This document shows, in pieces, positions 5,761 through 11,266 of a stretch of DNA of 11,266 nt; position 1 is the stretch's first letter, and the number at the start of each line of letters is the position of its first letter. The position numbers and the translations under genes were made by a program. The stretch comes from Deltaproteobacteria bacterium. GTDB taxonomy: Bacteria > Desulfobacterota > BSN033 > UBA1163. The notes below the pieces were generated by a model. That model was not told where the DNA came from. It searched no databases and worked only from the letters and a program-made list of their open reading frames with translations. The DNA lies in assembly GCA_016875155.1 (NCBI GenBank), contig VGSD01000048.1:1-11266 (forward strand), written 5' to 3'.

Positions 5761-6189
5761 ATGATGGAAAAATTCCAAAAGATTCTCGTTCCTTTAGATG
5801 GATCGGATTGTGCGGAAAATGTTTTTCCCATGGTGGAAAAACTTGCATCAGAACTAAAGGCAAACATCGCTCTTTTACGGGTTGTCCTTGCCCATACCTT
5901 TCCCGGTGTGGACCCAACCGAGGCTGAACTGAAAGTCATCCAGGAGGCAGAGGGGTACCTTAAAAAAGTGGAGGATCGGTTGAAAGCCAAGGGATACAAG
6001 GTGGATAGCCATGTCCGGTATGGAAATGATGCAGAAGAGATCCTTGATCATGCCAATCAAAAGGATATTGATATGATCGCCATGACCACCCATGGCCGAA
6101 GTGGTGTGAAGCGATTCCTCCTCGGAAGTGTTGCAGAGAAGGTGCTTCGTTATTCTCCCAAGCCGATCTTTCTGGTGAGGTGTGCTTAA
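5761..6189 (+). CDS. Universal stress protein, UspA family
   Basis: This 142-residue protein is a single Usp domain, a cytoplasmic dimer of Rossmann-like fold linked to stress survival. Seen: the N-terminal strand KILVPLDGS has the conserved Asp13. The ATP-binding signature GRSGVKRFLLGS gives Gly112, Gly115, Gly122 and Ser123 in G-2x-G-6x-GS spacing, and the last strand is PIFLVR. This is the ATP-binding type (MJ0577-like). The first of two adjacent ATGs is chosen because AGGAGG lies at good distance (GGTCT spacer). It heads the cluster with the PEBP-like gene 36 bases downstream and diverges from the PilZ gene. Confidence 0.93.
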   Translation: MMEKFQKILVPLDGSDCAENVFPMVEKLASELKANIALLRVVLAHTFPGVDPTEAELKVIQEAEGYLKKVEDRLKAKGYKVDSHVRYGNDAEEILDHANQKDIDMIAMTTHGRSGVKRFLLGSVAEKVLRYSPKPIFLVRCA

Positions 6190-6225
6190 AGCAATTTAAA
6201 GCATAAAGTAAGAAAAGGAGAGAAA

Positions 6226-6771
6226 ATGACGAAATCTCTAATCGTACTTCTTATTTTTCTATTTTTTATTGTTTCCCTTGGAATAGGGCAGGAAGTCTCT
6301 AAAACAGGATTCAAGATTTCAAGCGCTGCATATGAAAATAATGGTAGGATTCCTTCAACCTATGCCTGCGATGGGGCAAACATCAATCCCCCCCTCAAGG
6401 TTGAAAATACTCCCAAAGAAGCCAAATCTCTGGCACTGGTTTTTGATGATATCGATGCTCCACGTGGTTCCTATGTCCACTGGATTTTATGGAATATGGA
6501 TCCCAATGTGAAGGAGATCAAGGAAAACTCTGTTCCGGAGGGCGCCATTCAGGGAACGAACGATTTTAAAAAACAGAATTACGGAGGTCCCTGTCCACCC
6601 GGACGCGGACACAAATATGTTTTTAAGATCTATGCCCTCGATACCCGTCTCGATTTAAGTCCTTCTTCCACGAAGACCGATCTTGAAAAGGCGATGAAAG
6701 GTCACATCCTTGCCCAGTCCCAATGGATCGGGACGTATAAAAAGAAAGGAGGATCTCCTCCTAAAAAATGA
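6226..6771 (+). CDS. YbhB/YbcL-type phosphatidylethanolamine-binding-like protein, exported
   Basis: This 181-residue protein belongs to the PEBP/Raf-kinase-inhibitor-like superfamily. Bacterial members have no settled biochemical role; anion or ligand binding is inferred from the fold. Seen: an N-terminal hydrophobic signal segment (residues 4-20). The family motifs follow in order: YACDGANINPPL at 46-57, DDIDAPRGSYVHW at 74-86 with the ligand-pocket Asp and His85, and YGGPCPPGRGHKY at 119-131. Length is normal for an exported member. AGGAG stands five bases before the ATG. The stop codon overlaps the start of the LVIVD-repeat gene (ATGA), so the two should be translated together and both products act outside the cytoplasm. 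The last residues (KKKGGSPPKK) encode the hairpin described at 6748-6761. Confidence 0.92.
   Translation: MTKSLIVLLIFLFFIVSLGIGQEVSKTGFKISSAAYENNGRIPSTYACDGANINPPLKVENTPKEAKSLALVFDDIDAPRGSYVHWILWNMDPNVKEIKENSVPEGAIQGTNDFKKQNYGGPCPPGRGHKYVFKIYALDTRLDLSPSSTKTDLEKAMKGHILAQSQWIGTYKKKGGSPPKK
6748..6761 (+). promoter_or_regulatory. Shine-Dalgarno hairpin before the LVIVD gene
   Basis: GGAGG-ATCT-CCTCC forms a perfect 5-bp stem with a four-base loop, 6 bases before the ATG of the next gene. The only good ribosome-binding sequence, GGAGG, is thereby buried and also lies 15 bases from the start. Ribosomes finishing the PEBP gene would open the stem, so the pair is probably translationally coupled. 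Confidence 0.5.
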
Positions 6772-8042
6772 TGGTACATTTTCCTCTCTGGATCATCTTC
6801 TTCCTGGTATTGACTTTCCTTTGCCCTGCGCGGAGTTTTTCAGCAGAGTCCTTAAACGTGAGGCTCGTTGGGCAATGTGACCTTCAGGGCCGTGAAGCCC
6901 TTCAGGTGGTCTTAAGAGGAAATTATGCCTACATTGGACACCATCGGGGCGATGCGTTTAATCCTTTGACAGGGAAGACCGAGTCCAATGGAACAACCAT
7001 CCTTGACGTTTCCAATCCAAAACAACCCAAAATCATCAAACACATTCCCGGTTACAAAGGGGCCGAAAGCCGGGCTGTTCAGGTAGCGGAAAAATATTTT
7101 GATGGAAGGGACTATCTGCTTCGGAACCAGGAATCAGGAGAATTTATTGGTTTTGAAGTCTGGGATATTACGGATAAGGCAAATCCGAAACTTATCTCAA
7201 AGATTGACCGGCTCATGGCTGCACATAAGAGTTGGTGGGATGCCAAGACCGGATACGCCTATCTCTCCGGAATATCGCCCGGATGGAAGGGGCAACATAT
7301 AATCATCTATGACCTGAGAAACCCTTCCGCACCCAAATTTGTATCGAACTGGGGCCTTCCCGGGCAAAGGCCAGGAGAGAGGGGCGAAAGCGTGAGCCTC
7401 CACCATCCTGTTGTTTCAGGAAACAGGGCTTATCTGTCTTACCTGTTTGGCGGAGATGTGGTGATCCTCGATATCTCGGACAAACAGAAACCAGTGATGA
7501 TCGGGCATTTCGATTTTTCTCCACCCTTTTCAGGCACTCATACAACTGTTCCTTTCTTTAAGATGAAGATTCCAAATTTTTCTATGGGCATAGGAGATGT
7601 TCGGGATTTTCTTGTCGTTTCTGAAGAGTCTTTCAGCACCGGATGTCAGGAATTGAGAAGGCAACTCTATATCGTTGATGCAACCGAAGAGAGTCGGCCG
7701 ACCCCGGTAGCGACCTTTAAAGTTCCGGATGGGGATTTTTGTGAGAGAGGTGGCCGTTTTGGTCCCCATCAATTTGCAGAGACAAAAGACGGGGAAATCA
7801 TCGGAGGAGACCTTCTCTATATTGCTTACTTCAATGCGGGTTTGCGAGTCGTCGATATCTCTGATCCTTTTCACCCCAAAGAGGTGGGGTATTATATTCC
7901 GGATGCGAATGACAAAACCAAACTAGGGCTGAAAAGAGTGATCCAGACGAATGATGTGGATCTTGATTACCGGGGGCTGATTTATATCACGGACCGCGCT
8001 GGAGCCGGCCTCCACATTTTGGAATACACGGGTCCCCAATGA
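6768..8042 (+). CDS. Exported LVIVD-repeat beta-propeller protein
   Basis: This 424-residue protein has an N-terminal signal peptide (hydrophobic residues 5-20, ARSFSA near 21-26). It then carries repeated blade units of the LVIVD type: TTILDVSNPKQPKII (76-90), FEVWDITDKANPKLI (129-143), IIYDLRNPSAPKFV (179-192), VVILDISDKQKPVMIG (231-246), YIVDATEESRPTPVA (301-315) and RVVDISDPFHPKEVG (360-374). The last blade ends LHILEYTG. This predicts a six- or seven-bladed propeller in the periplasm or on the surface. No enzymatic function is established for the family. Several histidines, HH at 58-59, HH at 212-213, His257 and His334, could bind a metal, but this is speculative. ATGATGG gives two possible starts; the first overlaps the PEBP stop by four bases. 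Confidence 0.88.
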   Translation: MMVHFPLWIIFFLVLTFLCPARSFSAESLNVRLVGQCDLQGREALQVVLRGNYAYIGHHRGDAFNPLTGKTESNGTTILDVSNPKQPKIIKHIPGYKGAESRAVQVAEKYFDGRDYLLRNQESGEFIGFEVWDITDKANPKLISKIDRLMAAHKSWWDAKTGYAYLSGISPGWKGQHIIIYDLRNPSAPKFVSNWGLPGQRPGERGESVSLHHPVVSGNRAYLSYLFGGDVVILDISDKQKPVMIGHFDFSPPFSGTHTTVPFFKMKIPNFSMGIGDVRDFLVVSEESFSTGCQELRRQLYIVDATEESRPTPVATFKVPDGDFCERGGRFGPHQFAETKDGEIIGGDLLYIAYFNAGLRVVDISDPFHPKEVGYYIPDANDKTKLGLKRVIQTNDVDLDYRGLIYITDRAGAGLHILEYTGPQ

Positions 8043-8154
8043 TCCCCAGGGCAAAGAAGGCCGGCTGTTAAATGTAGGCGCAATCTTTAGGTTACGTGAT
8101 TTTATCCGGAACAGTACATTTCAAAAAGAATCGCTCATTTTAAATATGAACAAT

Positions 8155-8170
8155 GAAAGGTTCGCCTTTC
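8155..8170. terminator. Possible hairpin terminator after vapC / LVIVD gene
   Basis: GAAAGG-TTCG-CCTTTC is a perfect 6-bp stem with a stable four-base loop in the gap between two convergent genes. It touches the TAA of the vapC gene on the minus strand. There is no real U-tract on either side, so it may instead be an mRNA 3' stabiliser. Confidence 0.4.
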
Positions 8171-8605
8171 TTACACCCCCATGGAAAAATCTTCCAGCAT
8201 CACCACATTCCCTGCTTTAGCGGCTTTTCGAAAATAGACCTTATCCATTGTGATCATTGTTCCTTTTTTGAGAAGGGCGACCGTATGATAAACCGCATCA
8301 TAAAAGGTAACCCGGTATTGATTCATTAGTTTAAAAGCCTCTCTGCAAAGTTCTGGGGTCGTTTCATGTTCAGGAAAACGGTATCCAATAAATATCTCCA
8401 CGATTTCTTGCGCAAAATGAGGGTTTTTTATTCCCAGGACATTACCTACCTCAAAGGCCCAAAGTTTTGGCAATATCATTTCACCTTTTCCCGAAAGCCA
8501 GAAATTTAAAATATCCAGAGCCTTATCTCGACCCTGTTCGTCAGGGGAATGAAAGGCCCATTTCAAAATAACCGATGCATCAGGGACAATGACTGGTATG
8601 GCCAT
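8171..8605 (-). CDS. vapC: PIN-domain ribonuclease toxin, VapC type
   Basis: This 144-residue protein is a single PIN domain, a Mg2+-dependent RNase that acts as the toxin of VapBC pairs. The four acidic active-site residues are all present: Asp9 (VPDASVILKW), Glu52 (WAFEVGNV), Asp103 (TFYDAVYH) and Asp121 (ITMDKVYF). Length is normal. The ATG follows the antitoxin stop TAG without a gap. Its ribosome-binding site, AGGAGA, lies within the last arginine codons of the antitoxin gene, so toxin translation depends on antitoxin translation. RNA target unknown. Confidence 0.9.
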   Translation of the reverse strand: MAIPVIVPDASVILKWAFHSPDEQGRDKALDILNFWLSGKGEMILPKLWAFEVGNVLGIKNPHFAQEIVEIFIGYRFPEHETTPELCREAFKLMNQYRVTFYDAVYHTVALLKKGTMITMDKVYFRKAAKAGNVVMLEDFSMGV

Positions 8606-8845
8606 CTAACGTCTCCTCCGGTCTTCCTTGAGAGCTGCCACAATTTCCTCCGTAGACAGTGCAGGGCTCTTTTGTTTTACCGCCAAAAGCTTTTCAGTCA
8701 GTTTTTGTCTTTTGAGCGACATCAATTCTTTCATAATGGCCTCATTGACGACTTTGCTCCGTCTGCCGGGAGGAACCAACTCTTCCAATTCCATCACGAG
8801 TTCATGATTGATCATGAAATTGAGTTTCTTAGTTTTCTGTACCAT
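8606..8845 (-). CDS. vapB: VapB-type antitoxin, ribbon-helix-helix-like
   Basis: This 79-residue protein is placed directly before the PIN toxin gene. Seen: an N-terminal strand KLNFMINHELVMELEELV followed by GRRSKVVNEAIMKEL looks like the ribbon-helix-helix DNA-binding unit (residues 6-45). A charged tail, ALSTEEIVAALKEDRRRR, probably wraps the toxin. Antitoxins of this type bind their own promoter as dimers. The ATG has GAGG five bases upstream, and a 12-bp perfect palindrome lies 8 bases before the start codon. The family assignment is by position and pattern, since these antitoxins diverge quickly. Confidence 0.8.
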   Translation of the reverse strand: MVQKTKKLNFMINHELVMELEELVPPGRRSKVVNEAIMKELMSLKRQKLTEKLLAVKQKSPALSTEEIVAALKEDRRRR

Positions 8846-8853
8846 TTTTACCT

Positions 8854-8865
8854 CTTCATATGAAG
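8854..8865. promoter_or_regulatory. Palindromic operator of vapBC
   Basis: CTTCATATGAAG is a perfect 12-bp palindrome just ahead of the antitoxin gene. It overlaps a minus-strand -10-like TATACT (8869-8864). This is the expected position for autorepression by the VapB/VapBC complex. No convincing -35 is visible, although TTAGG occurs twice upstream. Confidence 0.55.
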
Positions 8866-8936
8866 TATATTTATTACACCCTAATATTACCTAATTTTTT
8901 TTTAAAATCAACAGGGAATTTAGAGGGGCTTCCTTC

Positions 8937-8965
8937 TTGTTATTCAATCCTCCAATGGTTATAAA
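8937..8965 (+). promoter_or_regulatory. Possible promoter of the YyaL-like gene
   Basis: TTGTTA (8937-8942) and TATAAA (8960-8965) are 17 bases apart. The start would fall near 8972, leaving only about 11 bases of leader with the ribosome-binding site at its very end. That is uncomfortably short, so another start is possible. Confidence 0.3.
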
Positions 8966-8982
8966 TACTTTAAGGAGCCAAA

Positions 8983-11037
8983 ATGGAGCAAAGCTATACC
9001 AACCGGCTGATTCATGAGACGAGTCCTTATCTGTTACAGCATGCCCATAATCCAGTGGATTGGTATCCATGGGGAGAGGAGGCGCTGAGTCGGGCCAAAA
9101 AGGAAGATAAGCCCATTCTGCTCAGTATTGGCTACTCCTCCTGCCACTGGTGCCATGTGATGGAGAAGGAGTCTTTTGAGAATGAGGCGATTGCTCAACT
9201 CATGAATGAGCGGTTCATCAACATCAAGGTCGATCGGGAGGAAAGGCCAGATCTCGATGAGGTTTATATGAATGCGGTTCAGGTGATGACCGGTAGTGGC
9301 GGATGGCCGATGACCGTCTTCTTAACCCCTGACCTTGTCCCTTTCCATGCGGGAACGTACTTTCCACCTGAAGATCGGATGGAGATGCCTGGTTTTCCAA
9401 AAGTGCTGACCACCATTTCCAACTACTACAGTGCCCATCGGGGAGAAGTGAAAAAGATGGAGCAACAGATGATTCATGCCCTCCATCAGATCGTTGAGAT
9501 TCAACCCACTCCTGGGAAGTTGGATCCAAATATTCTCCAAAAGGCTTTCGATGAGATAGAGCGGCAATTCGATCCCATCAATGGAGGATTTGGCAAAGCC
9601 CCAAAATTTCCAAACAGCATGACCCTCTCTTTCCTCCTGAGGCATTGGAAAGCCACTGGTGAGAAAGAGGCGCTCAGAGTGGTAGAGGTGAGCCTTGAGA
9701 AGATGGCCAATGGTGGAATCTACGATCATCTCGGAGGAGGTTTCCATCGCTATTCTGTGGATGAGCGGTGGCTCATTCCCCATTTTGAGAAGATGCTTTA
9801 TGACAATGGGCTTCTCTCCCGGACTTACTTTGAGGCGTATCAGGCAACCCAGAAGGAGCGATACCTCAGAGTGGGTGAAGAGATCCTCCAATATGTCCTA
9901 CGTGAGATGAGAAGCCCTGAGGGAGGGTTCTATTCGACTCAGGATGCTGATAGCGAAGGAGAAGAGGGGAAATATTTTGTCTGGACAAGGGATGAGATCA
10001 AAGAATTATTGGGAAAGGAGAAAGGGACTCCTTTCTGCGCTTATTATGGGGTGAGCCCTCAGGGAAACTTTGAGAAGAAGGCTAGTGTTTTGAATATTGC
10101 CAGCCCCCTGAAGAAGGTTTCAGAATCATACAGCATACCCATTCCGGAACTAGAGAAATTGTTGGAAGGGGGCCGAAGGGTCCTTTTTGCGGAAAGAGAG
10201 ATGAGAGTAAAACCAGGGCGGGATGAAAAGGTCCTGACCTCGTGGAACGGGTTGATGATCTCAGGATTCCTTGATGGATTTAAATTGACCCAGAAGAAAG
10301 AGTATCTCAAGGCCGCAGAGGATGCAGTCCATTTTATCCTTGATGGTTTGTTGAAACAGGGCAGGTTGATGAGGGTCTATACTAAAGAAAGATGGCATGT
10401 GAATGGCTATTCCGAAGATTATGCCTTTTTTATTCAAGCGCTCCTTGACCTCTATGAAGCCACTTTTGAGATGAGATATCTTAAGGAAGCTCATAATCTC
10501 AATGAGAGAATGATGGTTCAGTTCTGGGACGATAAAAATGGAGGGTTCTTCTTCACAGGGAAAGAGAATGAACCCCTGATTGCCCGCTCTAAAAATCCTT
10601 ATGACAACGCCACACCATCAACCAACTCCATAGCCGTGTCCAACCTCACCAGGCTTGGTTATCTCACGGGAGACGATTCCCTGAAACAGAAGGCTGAGCA
10701 GATCCTCCAGCTCTTTCATCACTTTTTTACGGAACATCCCTCAGGTTTTGCCCAGATGTTGTCTGGATTCTCTTTCTTTCTCAATCCAGAGGAGATCGGA
10801 GTCGTGGGGGCGAAGGAAGACAAGAGGACAAAGGCGATGTTGAAAGAGATCTATCTGGCTTATCTCCCGAATAAGATCTTAAGCCTTAAAGATCCTAAAG
10901 AACCTTTGGAAGGAAGCTGGTTTCCATTCCTGAGGGAGAAAGAAATTTCGGATGTTCCTACCACCTTTATCTGCAAAGGATTTACCTGTCTGCCTCCGGT
11001 TCAGAATGTAAAAGAGTTAAAGAAGGTCATCCAATAA
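8983..11037 (+). CDS. YyaL/SPATA20-like protein with N-terminal thioredoxin-like (DUF255) domain
   Basis: This 684-residue protein has the usual family length. Seen: the family opening [21 protein letters not shown] (7-27). A thioredoxin-like domain to about residue 165 follows, with the CxxC site Cys54-His-Trp-Cys57 ([14 protein letters not shown]), the cis-Pro-like region [11 protein letters not shown] and GTYFPP. The long C-terminal part is an alpha/alpha-barrel of the six-hairpin glycosidase type: [60 protein letters not shown]. There is no signal peptide, so it is cytoplasmic. The biochemical role is not settled; redox-linked or sugar-epimerase-like activities have been suggested from the fold. 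AAGGAG stands five bases before the ATG. It is monocistronic here, divergent from vapBC. Confidence 0.93.
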   Translation: MEQSYTNRLIHETSPYLLQHAHNPVDWYPWGEEALSRAKKEDKPILLSIGYSSCHWCHVMEKESFENEAIAQLMNERFINIKVDREERPDLDEVYMNAVQVMTGSGGWPMTVFLTPDLVPFHAGTYFPPEDRMEMPGFPKVLTTISNYYSAHRGEVKKMEQQMIHALHQIVEIQPTPGKLDPNILQKAFDEIERQFDPINGGFGKAPKFPNSMTLSFLLRHWKATGEKEALRVVEVSLEKMANGGIYDHLGGGFHRYSVDERWLIPHFEKMLYDNGLLSRTYFEAYQATQKERYLRVGEEILQYVLREMRSPEGGFYSTQDADSEGEEGKYFVWTRDEIKELLGKEKGTPFCAYYGVSPQGNFEKKASVLNIASPLKKVSESYSIPIPELEKLLEGGRRVLFAEREMRVKPGRDEKVLTSWNGLMISGFLDGFKLTQKKEYLKAAEDAVHFILDGLLKQGRLMRVYTKERWHVNGYSEDYAFFIQALLDLYEATFEMRYLKEAHNLNERMMVQFWDDKNGGFFFTGKENEPLIARSKNPYDNATPSTNSIAVSNLTRLGYLTGDDSLKQKAEQILQLFHHFFTEHPSGFAQMLSGFSFFLNPEEIGVVGAKEDKRTKAMLKEIYLAYLPNKILSLKDPKEPLEGSWFPFLREKEISDVPTTFICKGFTCLPPVQNVKELKKVIQ

Positions 11038-11067
11038 GAGATAGGGAGATCGGGGGATGGGGAGGTG

Positions 11068-11266
11068 TTATCCGCGGCCGAGAAAGGGCATGCTTACCGG
11101 AAGCATGATGGTTTCGAACATGTTCAATTCCGGCGGCAAAGCACACATCATGACAATAACCCGTGCGAGGTCGTCGGGATTCATGATTCCTTCCTGATGG
11201 GCCTGTTCTTCGCGGCCATCCCAGATCGGTGTCGCCGTGTTGCCGGGATGAATGATAGACACAGCA
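11068..11266 (-). CDS. Short-chain dehydrogenase/reductase, C-terminal part only
   Basis: The last 65 or so residues of an SDR enzyme enter from the right edge; the Rossmann nucleotide site and the YxxxK catalytic pair lie outside the window. Seen: VSIIHPGNTATPIW is the strand-PG-x-x-x-T element that follows the catalytic helix in classical SDRs. MNPDDLARVIVMMCALPPELN and ETIMLPV are the usual last helix and strand. The GTG within this stretch is an internal Val codon, not a start, because the frame remains open to the edge. The substrate cannot be judged. It converges on the YyaL-like gene with 30 bases between the stops and no obvious terminator there. Confidence 0.82.
   Translation of the reverse strand, partial: AVSIIHPGNTATPIWDGREEQAHQEGIMNPDDLARVIVMMCALPPELNMFETIMLPVSMPFLGRG

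Noticed and set aside
9322..9891. Minus-strand ORF of 189 codons
   Set aside because: It is antisense to the YyaL-like gene, whose product is clearly conserved; the ORF has no recognisable motif or ribosome-binding site.
11068..11262. Complete 64-residue gene starting at GTG
   Set aside because: The sequence is the C-terminal part of an SDR, and the frame continues past the window edge, so the GTG is internal.

Overview
The window carries bacterial DNA of moderate GC with AT-rich intergenic gaps. The best taxonomic clue is the partial gene at the left edge. Its product looks like BamB, the tungsten-containing catalytic subunit of class II benzoyl-CoA reductase, which occurs in strictly anaerobic aromatic degraders such as Geobacter, Syntrophus and sulfate-reducing Desulfobacterota. 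A PilZ protein, a Tat-type signal, UspA, a VapBC pair and repeat-like intergenic elements fit an anaerobic Desulfobacterota-like chromosome. That placement is an inference from gene content.

Left part (1-3776, minus strand): reading leftward, a metallo-beta-lactamase-fold hydrolase (3776-2889) is followed by a 212-bp regulatory gap, a 62-residue AbrB/DUF2080-like small protein, a GNAT acetyltransferase 7 bp behind it, and then bamB, which runs off the window. The gap holds an exact sigma70 consensus promoter and a second promoter overlaid by a perfect 10+10 bp palindrome. A 13-bp motif is shared by the leaders of bamB and the metallohydrolase. Together this suggests a controlled module attached to aromatic-ring reduction.

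Middle part (3777-5760): a MITE-like inverted-repeat element of about 156 bp separates the metallohydrolase from an M50 zinc membrane protease. Next comes a short, probably degenerate Tat-signal ORF whose 5' end is an array of hairpins, then a PilZ c-di-GMP-binding protein. The PilZ gene and uspA diverge from a 234-bp gap in which a perfect 14-bp inverted repeat places a TTGACA -35 element facing outward on each side.

Right part (5761-11266): a plus-strand cluster encodes UspA, an exported PEBP/YbhB-like protein and an exported LVIVD-repeat beta-propeller; the last two overlap by four bases. A minus-strand VapBC toxin-antitoxin pair follows. It diverges from a 684-residue YyaL/SPATA20-type thioredoxin-domain protein. 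The 3' end of a convergent short-chain dehydrogenase gene closes the window.

No tRNA, rRNA, CRISPR array, complete insertion sequence or origin was recognised. No gap between genes exceeds 300 bases.
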